NCBI GenBank assembly: GCA_963667425.1
Contig: OY763407.1
Location: 744,001 to 808,000, forward strand
Reading direction: 5' to 3'
Length of the DNA: 64,000 nucleotides
Origin: G963667425 sp963667425 [NCBI: bacterium]
Lineage (GTDB): Bacteria; UBP6; UBA1177
Shown one piece after another: positions 21,544 through 31,800 of the stretch. The position numbers and the translations under genes were made by a program. Position 1 is the stretch's first letter, and each line of letters opens with the position of its first letter. The notes under the pieces were generated by a model. That model did no database searches. It was not told the DNA's origin and worked only from the letters and a program-made list of their open reading frames with translations.

Positions 21544-24339
21544 ATGGAAAGATTTATAAAAATAAAAGGTGCCAGACAGCACAATCTAAAAAATATAGAT
21601 ATATCAATTCCTCACGAAAAACTTACTGTTATTACAGGTGTTTCAGGATCAGGAAAAACAACTCTCGCATTCGATACCATTTATGCGGAAGGACAGAGAA
21701 GGTATGTTGAATCACTTTCAAGTTATGCCAGACAATTTCTTGAACTATCTGAAAAACCTGATGTTGACCACATAGACGGATTAAGTCCATCAATATCAAT
21801 ACAGCAGAGAAAAATAAATCAGTCACCGCGATCAATAGTTGGAACAGTTACCGAAATATATGACTATTTAAGGCTTTTATATGCAAGAACAGGAACTGTT
21901 CACTGCTATTCATGTGGCAGAGAGGTTGAAAAAAGCAGTGTTGAAAATATTGTAGACAAAATCGAAGAGCTTAAGAACGAAAAAATATATATCATGGCCC
22001 CACTAGTTTCTGGAAGAAAAGGTATATATGACAAAATGTTTCCTGCACTTGTTGAAGAAGGATATCTTCGAATAATGATAGATGGAGAAGAATTCAGGCT
22101 CGACGAAGAACTACCAAAACTTGACAAAAACACAAAGCATTCCATTTCTCTCGTAGTAGATCGTTTTTCAGTAAAAGAAGGAATGGATAAGGATAGACTC
22201 TGGGCATCAGTTGAAACAGCTCTCGTAAAAGGTGAAGGACTTCTTGAAGTGAAAATACTAAGTACACAAGAGATAAAAATATTCAGTGAAAAATTCGGAT
22301 GTCCATACTGTGGAATATATTATGACGAAATAGAGCCGAGAACATTTTCATTCAATAACCCTGCCGGAGCATGTGAAGAATGCAATGGACTTGGTTTTAA
22401 AATGGAAATGGATGAAAAACTTATAGTAGCACATCCTGAAAAACATGTTGGACTTGCAATAGACGGTGTTCAAGATCTCATAAAACAGATGATGTTTATT
22501 ATAATAAAGGAAGAAGGAGAAGATCCTAAAACACCATTTAAGAAACTACCGGAAAAAATTCAAAAAATACTGCTTTACGGCAGCCGGAAAAAATATAATT
22601 TTAACTTAAAAAGCAGAGGAAGCGGAATGCTTCACTCAAAGACAGATTTTTTTGAAGGAATAATCCCTTTAAGAGAAAGATGGTATAGAGAGACATCATC
22701 AGAAGATATCAGAAACTATCTTGAAAAATTTCTTAAAGAAAGCGAATGCAGAAGCTGTCATGGAAAAAGACTAACACCAAAAGCACTGGCTGTAACCATT
22801 GCAGACTTTAATATATTTGAAATGGGTGAAATAGAAATAGAAAAACTCGAAAAAATATTTGCAGACCGTGAAAAATTCAAATTTGATGATTTTAAATGGA
22901 AAATTGCAGATAAACTTGTAAATGAAATAGGTTCAAGACTTCACTTCTTAACAGCAACAGGACTTGGATATCTCACATTAAACAGAAAAACAGGAACACT
23001 TTCAGGAGGAGAAAGCCAGAGAATACATCTGGCAACGCAAATCGGCTCAGCACTTACAGGAGTAACATATGTTCTTGATGAACCAAGCATAGGACTTCAC
23101 CCTGAAGATACCGAAAAGCTTATAAATATTCTCAAAAATCTTAGAGATCAGGGAAACAACGTTTTAGTTGTCGAACACGACAGAGAAATAATGGAAGCAT
23201 CTGATTTTATTGTTGACCTTGGACCAGCAGCAGGAACCCTCGGTGGAGAACTTATATATGTAGGAGATTACGAAGGAATATTAAAATCTGAAAAATCATT
23301 AACAGGAAAATATCTTTCAGAAAGATTATCTATTCCCCTACCCGCATCAAGAAGAAAACCTTCAGGATTCATGAAAATAACAGGTGTTACAACAAACAAC
23401 CTCAAAAACGTTACAGCTGAGTTTCCATTAGCTGTCTTTACCTGTATAACAGGAATGAGTGGATCAGGTAAAAGCTCATTAATAATGGAAACACTTTTAA
23501 ATGCTCTGAGAAAAGAAAAAGGAACTTATAAAACATTTACAACTGACAAGGAAATCGGTGACATAGTTGAAATTGATCAAAGCCCGATAGGACAAACGCC
23601 AAGATCAAATCCGGCAACATATACACAGGCATTTGGACCGATAAGAGATCTTTTTGCATCACTTCCTTTATCAAAATCAAGAGGATATCAACCAGGAAGA
23701 TTCTCATTTAACGTAAAAGGCGGAAGATGTGAAAACTGTCAGGGGGCAGGTGTTATAAAAATAGAAATGAACTTCATGCCCGATGCATACATCAAATGCC
23801 CGCATTGTGACGGTAAAAGATTTAATAGAGAAACACTCGATGTTAAATTTAAAGGCTATTCGATACATGATATTCTTGAAATGGAAGTTGAACAGTCACT
23901 TGAAGTTTTTGAAGCATTCCCGCCAATAAAAAGAAAACTGGATCTACTTCATAACATAGGACTTGGATACATAAAACTAGGACAACCGGCACACACTCTT
24001 TCAGGAGGTGAAGCTCAGAGAATAAAACTATCAAAAGAATTGGCAAAAAAAAGGAGTGATAACGCAATCTACATACTTGATGAACCAACAACCGGACTCC
24101 ATTTTGATGACATAAAAAAACTTATAGAAATACTATTCAGACTCGTTGAAAAAGGAAGTACAGTAATAGTCATTGAGCACAATATGGATGTTATAAAATG
24201 CGCTGACTACATAATAGATTTAGGACCTGAAGGCGGGACATCAGGCGGAGAAATAGTAGCATTTGGAACACCGGAAGAAGTTGCAGAATCAAAAAAATCA
24301 CTCACAGCAAAATATCTTAAAAAAGAACTTAAAAAATAG
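21544..24339 (+). CDS. uvrA: Excinuclease ABC subunit A
   Basis: UvrA finds bulky DNA lesions and loads UvrB in nucleotide excision repair. The 931-residue protein has two ABC ATPase modules: Walker A GVSGSGKTT (32-40) and GMSGSGKSS, signature motifs LSGGESQRI and LSGGEAQRI, and Walker B regions VLDEPSIGLHP and ILDEPTTGLH. Zinc-binding cysteine pairs are seen in CYSCG, CPYCG...CEECNGLG, CRSCHG, and CENCQGAG...CPHCDG. Length and order match UvrA1. The start is fixed by AGGAGG. It is transcribed alone, divergently from the HD-domain gene. Confidence 0.98.
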   Translation: MERFIKIKGARQHNLKNIDISIPHEKLTVITGVSGSGKTTLAFDTIYAEGQRRYVESLSSYARQFLELSEKPDVDHIDGLSPSISIQQRKINQSPRSIVGTVTEIYDYLRLLYARTGTVHCYSCGREVEKSSVENIVDKIEELKNEKIYIMAPLVSGRKGIYDKMFPALVEEGYLRIMIDGEEFRLDEELPKLDKNTKHSISLVVDRFSVKEGMDKDRLWASVETALVKGEGLLEVKILSTQEIKIFSEKFGCPYCGIYYDEIEPRTFSFNNPAGACEECNGLGFKMEMDEKLIVAHPEKHVGLAIDGVQDLIKQMMFIIIKEEGEDPKTPFKKLPEKIQKILLYGSRKKYNFNLKSRGSGMLHSKTDFFEGIIPLRERWYRETSSEDIRNYLEKFLKESECRSCHGKRLTPKALAVTIADFNIFEMGEIEIEKLEKIFADREKFKFDDFKWKIADKLVNEIGSRLHFLTATGLGYLTLNRKTGTLSGGESQRIHLATQIGSALTGVTYVLDEPSIGLHPEDTEKLINILKNLRDQGNNVLVVEHDREIMEASDFIVDLGPAAGTLGGELIYVGDYEGILKSEKSLTGKYLSERLSIPLPASRRKPSGFMKITGVTTNNLKNVTAEFPLAVFTCITGMSGSGKSSLIMETLLNALRKEKGTYKTFTTDKEIGDIVEIDQSPIGQTPRSNPATYTQAFGPIRDLFASLPLSKSRGYQPGRFSFNVKGGRCENCQGAGVIKIEMNFMPDAYIKCPHCDGKRFNRETLDVKFKGYSIHDILEMEVEQSLEVFEAFPPIKRKLDLLHNIGLGYIKLGQPAHTLSGGEAQRIKLSKELAKKRSDNAIYILDEPTTGLHFDDIKKLIEILFRLVEKGSTVIVIEHNMDVIKCADYIIDLGPEGGTSGGEIVAFGTPEEVAESKKSLTAKYLKKELKK

Positions 24340-24435
24340 TAGAAATTATTGAAACTAAATATGATGCGGAGTGATATCAACATAAATTTAGATACAAACT
24401 ATAAACCAGTTCAAATCATAAATAATACTGACATA

Positions 24436-25062
24436 TCAGTTTATAATATGCGTTTTCAACTTTTCAAGCATTATATCAACCAGATTTTTCCATGACTCAA
24501 GGACTGCATTTTTCATAAAACTGTCCGTGAGATAAACGATATAGCCTTCTCTTGCAATATCAAGACATAAAAGAATTTTTTCAGTTTCTAAATTATTTTC
24601 ATCCAGTTTCATGATTTTTCTCAGACGCTTTTTCACAAAACCTTTATTGTTTTGAACAGTTGTATCGATAAGTTTCATAAATTCTTCGCTGTGCCTTCCT
24701 TCGTTTTCACAGATAATATTGTACCCTTTTACAAGTTCTGATCTTTTTTCAAGAAAATCAGCCAGATCATTCATTAATTCAATAAGATATTTTCTGGGGT
24801 CTTCATACTCTTTTATTTCTGTTGCCATCGGCCTGATAATTTTAAGAAAATAGAGACAGGCTTCTGTTTTGATTTCCTGCATATTTATGAAATGATGAAA
24901 AAGATTTGCCTTGGAAATTCCGACCTTTTCTGAAATAGTTCTTGCTGAAAGCTCAGAAATTCCTTTATGGCCTGCAATTTCCAGAGTTGAAAGAAGTATT
25001 TTTTCACGCATTTCTCTGCCTTTACTCAAACGGCCATCTGTTTTTGAAATGTTTTTTTCCAT
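24436..25062 (-). CDS. TetR/AcrR-family transcriptional regulator
   Basis: A 208-residue one-component regulator. Residues about 15-65 form the TetR DNA-binding domain, with REKILLSTLEIAGHKGISELSARTISEKVGISKANLFHHF, and the rest is a helical ligand-binding domain without recognisable specificity. It is divergent from a lipoprotein and C25 peptidase operon, with an inverted repeat (25179-25200) close to the ribosome site of that operon. By the usual TetR arrangement it probably represses itself and the divergent genes; this is inference from layout. Confidence 0.9.
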   Translation of the reverse strand: MEKNISKTDGRLSKGREMREKILLSTLEIAGHKGISELSARTISEKVGISKANLFHHFINMQEIKTEACLYFLKIIRPMATEIKEYEDPRKYLIELMNDLADFLEKRSELVKGYNIICENEGRHSEEFMKLIDTTVQNNKGFVKKRLRKIMKLDENNLETEKILLCLDIAREGYIVYLTDSFMKNAVLESWKNLVDIMLEKLKTHIIN

Positions 25063-25178
25063 ATTAATCCTGATAAAAAATCATAAAAAGTATGCCTGAA
25101 AAAAACATCAAAGTAAACATCAAAATATAACCATTTAAATTTATTGATAAATAAAACTCAGGCATGCTGTTTGCTAAA

Positions 25179-25200
25179 ACTGACCTATCGTTCGGTTAGT
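25179..25200. promoter_or_regulatory. Candidate TetR operator
   Basis: ACTGACC (25179-25185) and GGTTAGT (25194-25200) are inverted arms, six of seven bases matching, separated by eight bases. The site lies 23 bases before the lipoprotein start, where binding would block transcription or early elongation. A second inverted pair, TCAGGCATGCT (25158-25168) and AGTATGCCTGA (25089-25099), lies upstream. Confidence 0.5.
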
Positions 25201-25222
25201 AATGTTTTTTAAGGAGGTTATT

Positions 25223-26722
25223 ATGAAAAGTTTAAGTATGGTATTTGTTGCAATGTTCGTAGTTATGTTTTTTTTGAGTTGTGGAAAGAGTAATGATACA
25301 CAGACGACTGATGAAGATCAATCCGTAGCAAACAGTGATCAAGATGAAGATGCATTCAATGATGCTGATGTTGATTTTTCGTCAAAACCGGGAGACAGTT
25401 TTTTCAGCGATCCGTTGAATATTCAGTACACATTTAAAGGTTACATCAATGATTACAGTGTTGTAAACACGGATGATGAGCAGAAGGGTTCGATGGAACT
25501 GACACTAAAAATAGGAGAGCTTGATCTGTCATTGAATGACATTCCAACTTCCTATACTTATACATATCCGGATTCAGCTCCTGAAAATCAGCGTGGAAAA
25601 ACTTTTGTGGCTATTGTATCAGCAGGCGGAGTTGCACAGGATGACGGATTTCAAACCTACTATGTTTTTATAAATGCATTCAATGTGGAAAAACTTAAAA
25701 ACCTGAAGGAAAACAATATCAGAGAATTCAACTCGGCGGATGCTGAAGCAGGTGTTAACATTAATAAATACTATGTGAAGTCAAGAGCTGATGGCTCAAA
25801 TGTATATAGAAAATGCCTTAAAGGAGTTTCACCACTGGACAACAAATCGAAGTACTTTATAAACAATAGTTCAAACAAGGATTTTGCCGTATCAGAAACT
25901 ATGCTTGCATGGGGGAATGTCGAAATAACAGATGTACTTAGTGATGATGTAAAGGAAAAACTCACTGAATACAATGGAGAATTCTGTACATTTTCTCTGA
26001 ATGGAACAGATCTGACAAAAGATGAATATGAAGCTGAACTTGTAAAAGATGTGACTCAATTCGATTGTGAAATGCCGGAAGAATTTCTTACACCGATCTC
26101 TGAAAAATACGGAATAATAAAAATCAAGGGCAAAATCAATACAAGTCAGAATGACTCAATGGGGCAATCTGAACTTAAGCTTCAAGATAATGTCATAACA
26201 ATGGACAACCTGCTTCAAATACAGAGTGCAAATAATTCCGGAAATGAAATTATAACCCTCGATTCAGCTGGTGATATCCAGACAATTACAGGTCAGACAC
26301 ATTATAAATATAAATATTTCCAAACTATCATTTCAAAAAACCTTCTAAAAGAACTGAAAGAGGAAGGAAAAGAAAGTCTGTTGATAGATGATGTGATAAG
26401 TCATGAAAGTGCAATATCATCTGTTTATGAGATTGAAGAAAAACAGATTACCGGAAAAACTCTTCAGAAGGTATGTACTATCGCGCTTGCTACTGAAACT
26501 CCACAGTCAAAAATATTTTTCTGTTTCAAGAATAATGTGAATTTTACAGATGGGGAAATATTGCAAGGAGCAGCAAATACAGCTCTTAATGATGATGAGT
26601 CATATCTTCTTAAAGCGGCTGGCGTTGAAACTATATCAGAACTTTGTTACTGTGCAAGCTACACATCATCAAGCTATACTCCTTCGGTCAATTGTGAAGA
26701 GTTCGAAAACACTGAATTATAA
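25223..26722 (+). CDS. Lipoprotein of unknown function, TetR-divergent
   Basis: A 499-residue lipoprotein: signal peptide and lipobox FLSC (Cys20), then an acidic low-complexity linker (DEDQSVANSDQDEDAFNDAD) and a body that seems to hold two related halves, each opening with a KGYIN / KGKIN strand followed by S-M/Q-elements and a long beta-rich stretch. No family is recognised. I start it at 25223 because AAGGAGG stands six bases upstream; the longer frame from 25202 would have a poor ribosome site. It is 11 bases ahead of the C25 peptidase gene, so the two are one operon, suggesting an anchor, inhibitor or substrate partner, none of which is shown. Confidence 0.8.
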   Translation: MKSLSMVFVAMFVVMFFLSCGKSNDTQTTDEDQSVANSDQDEDAFNDADVDFSSKPGDSFFSDPLNIQYTFKGYINDYSVVNTDDEQKGSMELTLKIGELDLSLNDIPTSYTYTYPDSAPENQRGKTFVAIVSAGGVAQDDGFQTYYVFINAFNVEKLKNLKENNIREFNSADAEAGVNINKYYVKSRADGSNVYRKCLKGVSPLDNKSKYFINNSSNKDFAVSETMLAWGNVEITDVLSDDVKEKLTEYNGEFCTFSLNGTDLTKDEYEAELVKDVTQFDCEMPEEFLTPISEKYGIIKIKGKINTSQNDSMGQSELKLQDNVITMDNLLQIQSANNSGNEIITLDSAGDIQTITGQTHYKYKYFQTIISKNLLKELKEEGKESLLIDDVISHESAISSVYEIEEKQITGKTLQKVCTIALATETPQSKIFFCFKNNVNFTDGEILQGAANTALNDDESYLLKAAGVETISELCYCASYTSSSYTPSVNCEEFENTEL

Positions 26723-26733
26723 AGGAGATTACA

Positions 26734-28245
26734 ATGAGAATAAATTCAATAAAGGCGATTTTTATTATCATAGGAATACTGATGTTTATCAGTTCCTATG
26801 TTTTACAGAAAGTAAACGCCTCTGAAGTTGAAAAAGGATTGATAATAGTAACAACAGAGAATATAAGGCTGAATTCCGTAAAGTTGGACGAATTCATAAA
26901 AGAGAAAGAAAAAAGAGGTTTCGCTGTGAAAGTTGCTACAGAAAAGGATTTCGGTGGTGAAGATATAAAAGGGTATGAAAAAGCCATGTTAATAAGGTCT
27001 TGGCTAAAGAAAAACACTGCCGGATATCCATTTTTACTGCTGATTGGCGATCCAAGTCCTAAAATGGGTGATATCCCTATGGTCATTGCAATACCGAAAG
27101 GCCCTGATGCGTCTGATCCATGTGCTGATATGGGATATTCATGTAACAGAATACCAACTGATTATTACTATGCTGATCTCAGTGGAGAATTTGATTTGAA
27201 TAATGACGGTATTGTAGGAGAATCACCTTACGATCTTGAACTAGGCGGAGTGGATTTCAATCCTGAAATGTATGCAGGAAGAATTCCTGTCTATTTTGGG
27301 GATGTAGAAGAGTTTGATACAACTATCGGACATGTCATTAATTACATGAAAATGAATGAAAGCGAAACTCTATATAGAAAAAAAATGCTGTTTCCAATGT
27401 CATTCATATGGTTTGATGGTTACAAAGTCTTTCAGACGATGCATGAAAATAAAGAGACAGCTGAAACAAGCGAATGGTTTATAAAAAATGTACTTAAAGA
27501 CAGGAATGATATCAGTTACACAAGACTATATGAAGCGGAAGGCCACTATAAGAGTAGATACGAATATGAAAGACCTTTGAACATGGAGAATATTGTTGAT
27601 GAATGGAAGAATGATTACGGCATGATTTTCTGGGGTGGACACGGAATGCCTACGAATGTTGTAAGGACAGTATGGCTTGAAGACACCAACAATAATGGAC
27701 TCGGAGAAAATGATGAAGTTGCAAGTTATGAGATGATAAATACTTCTATAGCATCTGAAGTCGCAGATGGTCACCCAGGTTTCCTGGTTGCCATAAGCTG
27801 TCTTGTAGGCTTGATAGATGCACCAGGATCAATAACGCACAGATTTCTTGCAGATGGTGCAGTTGTCGGCATTATAAGTGCCTCAAGTGTTACAGATCCT
27901 TCATCAACAAAATGGACAAATTTTTCTTCTGAAATAGATGAGTCTACATTGAGTGAAGACACAGCAGGCATAGTTTTTTTCGAAGGAATGATAAATGGAG
28001 GTTATGCAGGGAAAATATTCTATGATTATAAATATGATTTCGGAAAAATTCCTGCTGGAAGAGTCCTTGACCATAAATTTATGCTTAACTACTTTGGTGA
28101 TCCGACACTGACTCTTTACGATCATGCAATTGAAGAAAATAATGATGCAGAAATTCCTGATAGCGGGACGGAAGATAGTGAAACTGTAGCAGACGATGAA
28201 AATAACGGAAGCTCAGGCGGATGTTCGATTTTTGCAGTAAGATGA
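26734..28245 (+). CDS. Secreted C25 (gingipain-like) cysteine peptidase with Gly-Cys-Ser C-terminal tail
   Basis: A 503-residue exported protein with a signal peptide (cut near residue 30). The body matches peptidase family C25: IIVTTENI at the start, PFLLLIGDPSPKMGDIP, PTDYYYADLSG, the catalytic histidine in FWGGHGMP (His303), the catalytic cysteine in VAISCLVGL (Cys356) and LNYFGDPTL at the end of the domain. C25 enzymes such as gingipains are secreted endopeptidases. After a Glu/Asp/Ser-rich linker (465-495) it ends in GGCSIFAVR, with Cys497 seventh from the end, the same arrangement as in the trypsin-like protein at 45.3-46.8 kb. No T9SS-type C-terminal domain is present. AAGGAG precedes the ATG. 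Confidence 0.88.
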   Translation: MRINSIKAIFIIIGILMFISSYVLQKVNASEVEKGLIIVTTENIRLNSVKLDEFIKEKEKRGFAVKVATEKDFGGEDIKGYEKAMLIRSWLKKNTAGYPFLLLIGDPSPKMGDIPMVIAIPKGPDASDPCADMGYSCNRIPTDYYYADLSGEFDLNNDGIVGESPYDLELGGVDFNPEMYAGRIPVYFGDVEEFDTTIGHVINYMKMNESETLYRKKMLFPMSFIWFDGYKVFQTMHENKETAETSEWFIKNVLKDRNDISYTRLYEAEGHYKSRYEYERPLNMENIVDEWKNDYGMIFWGGHGMPTNVVRTVWLEDTNNNGLGENDEVASYEMINTSIASEVADGHPGFLVAISCLVGLIDAPGSITHRFLADGAVVGIISASSVTDPSSTKWTNFSSEIDESTLSEDTAGIVFFEGMINGGYAGKIFYDYKYDFGKIPAGRVLDHKFMLNYFGDPTLTLYDHAIEENNDAEIPDSGTEDSETVADDENNGSSGGCSIFAVR

Positions 28246-28325
28246 TACCGAGGCTGTTATTAATCAACATACACGGCTCTTCATCTTCCATTGATGGTAG
28301 TGAAAAAAAATGATTTTAACAGTTG

Positions 28326-28811
28326 CTATTTAATCTCAATATAATGAGGAATTATATCAATATATTTGTTATCTTTTGTTAAAAAACCACCAGGAATTGT
28401 TCCAAGCTGAATAAAACCAAGCTTTTTATAAAGATGTAAAGCACTTTTATTAATTGCAGTTACAGCATTAAACTGTAAAATTCTAAAACCAAGCTTTTTT
28501 GCCATCTCAATCGAATGTAAAACCAGCGCTCCTCCTATATTTTTTCCTCTCTCTCCAGATTTTACAGCATAAGAAGCATTTGCAATATGCGCACATCTGC
28601 CAATATTATTAGGATGAAGAATATATAGACCTAAAATCGCATCATCAAACTCAAAAACAGCAGTAAATGACTGCTCTTTAAAAAATTCCTGAGCGGATTC
28701 AAATGTAAGAAATTCCATTTGAGGAAAAGCCTCACCAGCATCTACAATCTCATTCCATATATGAATCATTTGAACTAGATCTTTTTTCTTGTATTCTCTT
28801 ATCTGTTTCAT
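28326..28811 (-). CDS. GNAT-family N-acetyltransferase
   Basis: A 161-residue acetyltransferase of the GNAT fold. The acetyl-CoA loop is around VKSGERGKNIGGALVLHSIEMAK, and the C-terminal NKSALHLYKKLGFIQLGTIPGGF is a typical beta-5/alpha-4 region. The substrate is not predictable; the YxxLGF-IxLGxIPGGF end resembles amino-acid or antibiotic acetyltransferases such as the phosphinothricin type. Two ATGs (28811, 28823) are possible and neither has a clear ribosome site; the shorter fits the family N-terminus better. It follows the large lipoprotein gene on the opposite side of a 28-base... same-strand gap, so it may be last in that transcript. Confidence 0.8.
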   Translation of the reverse strand: MKQIREYKKKDLVQMIHIWNEIVDAGEAFPQMEFLTFESAQEFFKEQSFTAVFEFDDAILGLYILHPNNIGRCAHIANASYAVKSGERGKNIGGALVLHSIEMAKKLGFRILQFNAVTAINKSALHLYKKLGFIQLGTIPGGFLTKDNKYIDIIPHYIEIK

Positions 28812-28846
28812 TTTATGCCACATATTAATTATTTCATTTTTAATAT

Positions 28847-31800
28847 CTACTGTCCGTCAATCAGACATCCGCACTGCATTACATCTTTGTTGTTGTCATT
28901 GCACTGCGGAATTGTACCGTTTTTCAGGTATTCGTGAGTAATGCAGTCCGTATCTCCAAAAATATCTTCATCATCACCATCTACACATGGAGGCTGAACT
29001 GTTTTTTTATCTTTCCTGCTAAGTTTTTCGTCAGTGTCACAAGGCCCTTTTTCTCCGTCAGGACATATTATTTCCGAAGAATTGCCTAGATTCGTCTTTT
29101 TATACTCTATTCTTATGTCTGAGCATTCTGCATCATCCATTGAATAATGCCAGTATCCATCTTTAATCGACAAATATGCTCCTGAAAATGAAGCATCTGT
29201 CAGTGAGGCCGCTGAAAAATCGGCTCCATGAAGGTATGCATCTGAAAACTTGGCATTTGAAAGATCGGAGCCTGATGTAAAGACAGCTCCTACCATCTGT
29301 GCAGAATTAAAGTTTCCATCAGAAATTTTTGTGTTTGTAAAAGTTATGTTTGAAAGGAAACTATTTGTAAATACTGAACCTTCTGCTGTAAGGTTTGAAA
29401 TAACAGCTTTTTTCTGAACAGTTACATTTTCCCTGAATTTTGAAAAAATATAAGCACTGCTGAAATCAGCTTTTCCAAGATCGCAGTCTTCAAAAACAGC
29501 ATTCATCAGCAGAGAGTAACTGAAATTTACACTGCCTGAAATGCCATCAATAATTACTTTTGAAAAAGTAGCACCTTCAAGATTGGCATTCGCAAAACTT
29601 GCTCCACCGATTCTTGCATTTGAAAAATCACTATATTGAGCTTTCTGATCTTTCACAAGAGGGCTGAAATCTACAGAAGAGAAGTCAGTATTTGTAAGAT
29701 TTGTGCCGCTGAGATTCGCCCCCTGCATATTCAGACCTTTTCCGCCTGCTTTTAAACCTGAATAGTTCCCGTCACTCAAATCAATACCTGAAAGATCATA
29801 GCCGTCAGTTTTATCAAGCAGAACGGCGTTCTGTAACTGTACAGTCTTCCAGCTTGTTTTAGGAAGTAGCTGAACCGGAATTTTAGCGTTATATAGATTA
29901 GTCCTGTTTTCATCACATGAAACAGCAATTCCATTGACAGTGCCTGAAATATCCCAGTTAAAATCGCCGGATATTGAGATAGTGCTTTTTGAACTATCTG
30001 AAGAATTAGACATATCCGCTCCTGAAAGATCGGAACATCCAAAATAGTTGTTTCCAAGTTTAACGGTATTAAACAAAGTATTTTTCATTGAAGTATAACG
30101 GAGATCGGTACCAGTAAGATCTGTGTTTTTAAAAACAGCACCATCCATATCAGAACCAACAAGAATTGTGTTTGAAAGATTCTCGTTGCTGAAATCAACA
30201 TCATGAAGATCACATCCACAGCATTTTCTGAGACTTACCAGTATTGTGTGATTATAATCTGGAAGTTTGTATGCATGAGCGCTTGCAACTTTTTCCGAAT
30301 CAAGATAAACCGTAGATAATGAGGTTCCCGTACCTTGAGAAACCTTAACATTTCCATTAAAATCTGTTTTATCAAACCCCCTGAAAACCGTATCGGAATC
30401 AGGAATTATTATTTTACTTACAGCCTGAGGAACATCACTATCAGGTCCGTAATTCCTAAGTCCAAGTTTATTAAAATCATCGCATCTGTAATCAAAAAGA
30501 AAAGCCTGAGCACAGTTTGCTCCGGCTTTTATTGTTGCATCAGTCATTTTAACTATAAGAATTTCACCAGTCTGTTTAGGTGAAACATCCCATGAAGTTG
30601 CCGAATCACATACAAGTCCGATATTTTTAATACGGCAAAGATCATCGGCAGTTCCAGTCATTTTTGTTACAGTCAGAGATGATACAGTACTTGATACCAT
30701 TGAAATAAATGACGGATCCTGTAAAGGCATCTGACTTCTGTAAACAACCGGAAGCATAAATGTAGTATTTCCGGTTTCCTGATCGTTTTCAAAAAGAACC
30801 GGCTTTCCCTTCAGATCCGCATAAGGATAAATTATAACCTGAGTCTGAGGTCCGGCTATGTATAAACCCGTTCTATGCGGAATATTATCGCATTTTCCAT
30901 TCAGTACCATCACAATATCATCATCTGATGGTCCAAAAGAGTTCCTGCCTATATGAAGATAAGTGCGCTGATATACTGCAACTTCACCGCTTTCAAGAGT
31001 AAGTTCTCCATATCTGGAATATTTAACAAAACCCTCACAGTCATCAGGAGCCGATGATGAAAGTTTCCAGCCTGTTGAGCAGTCTGCTGCCACATCTTTA
31101 CAGAATTGTTCAATATATTTCTGAAAATTTGATTTTATAACCGGATCAGCAATTTTGCTGTATTTCGGGTAAAGATACTGAGTTGAATTACCGCCGAAGC
31201 ATTTCGTCCAGACATTATATCCTGAATCTCCCCAGTCTGAGAAAGTTTCAGTATAATCTGTCCAGTAGTTTTTACACAATGCTTCAATGGAATCACAGCT
31301 TTGATAAAGGTATTTTGAACAGTTGGCACTTTCATCAGAATCCATTTTCTGACATGTATAAAAATCACTCCAGTACCACGGACCTCCGAGAGGACATTCG
31401 TATGGAATGTCAGCGTAGTTTTCCGGCACTGAGCACACAAGATCTGAGCCGGATACGCAATGGGAAACAGTCTTAAGAGCAACGTTTTCAGAAGCAGCCG
31501 AAGTGACCGGAACCAGATAGTCATCACAATGAGTAGTTTCCGAAAGAGGTCTGATAAAAACAGTTGAGTCTTCAAGCAGTGATTTAAAAGAGTTTCCTGT
31601 GTATGAAACATGGAACGAATATTTTCCCTCGTTTATTTTTACAGTTTCACATCCGCCATTTAAAACAATAGCAACCGTATTTTCATTTTCATCCTTAATT
31701 TCAAGCTGATATCCGATATCATCGTGTTTTTCGAGACAAACTTTCTGGTTTAAAGAATGGGTAAACTCATAAGTAACAACATCAACACCTGTAGTTCCTG

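Noticed and set aside
24340-24435. Possible terminator between uvrA and tetR
   Set aside because: No stable GC-containing stem followed by a T run could be found.
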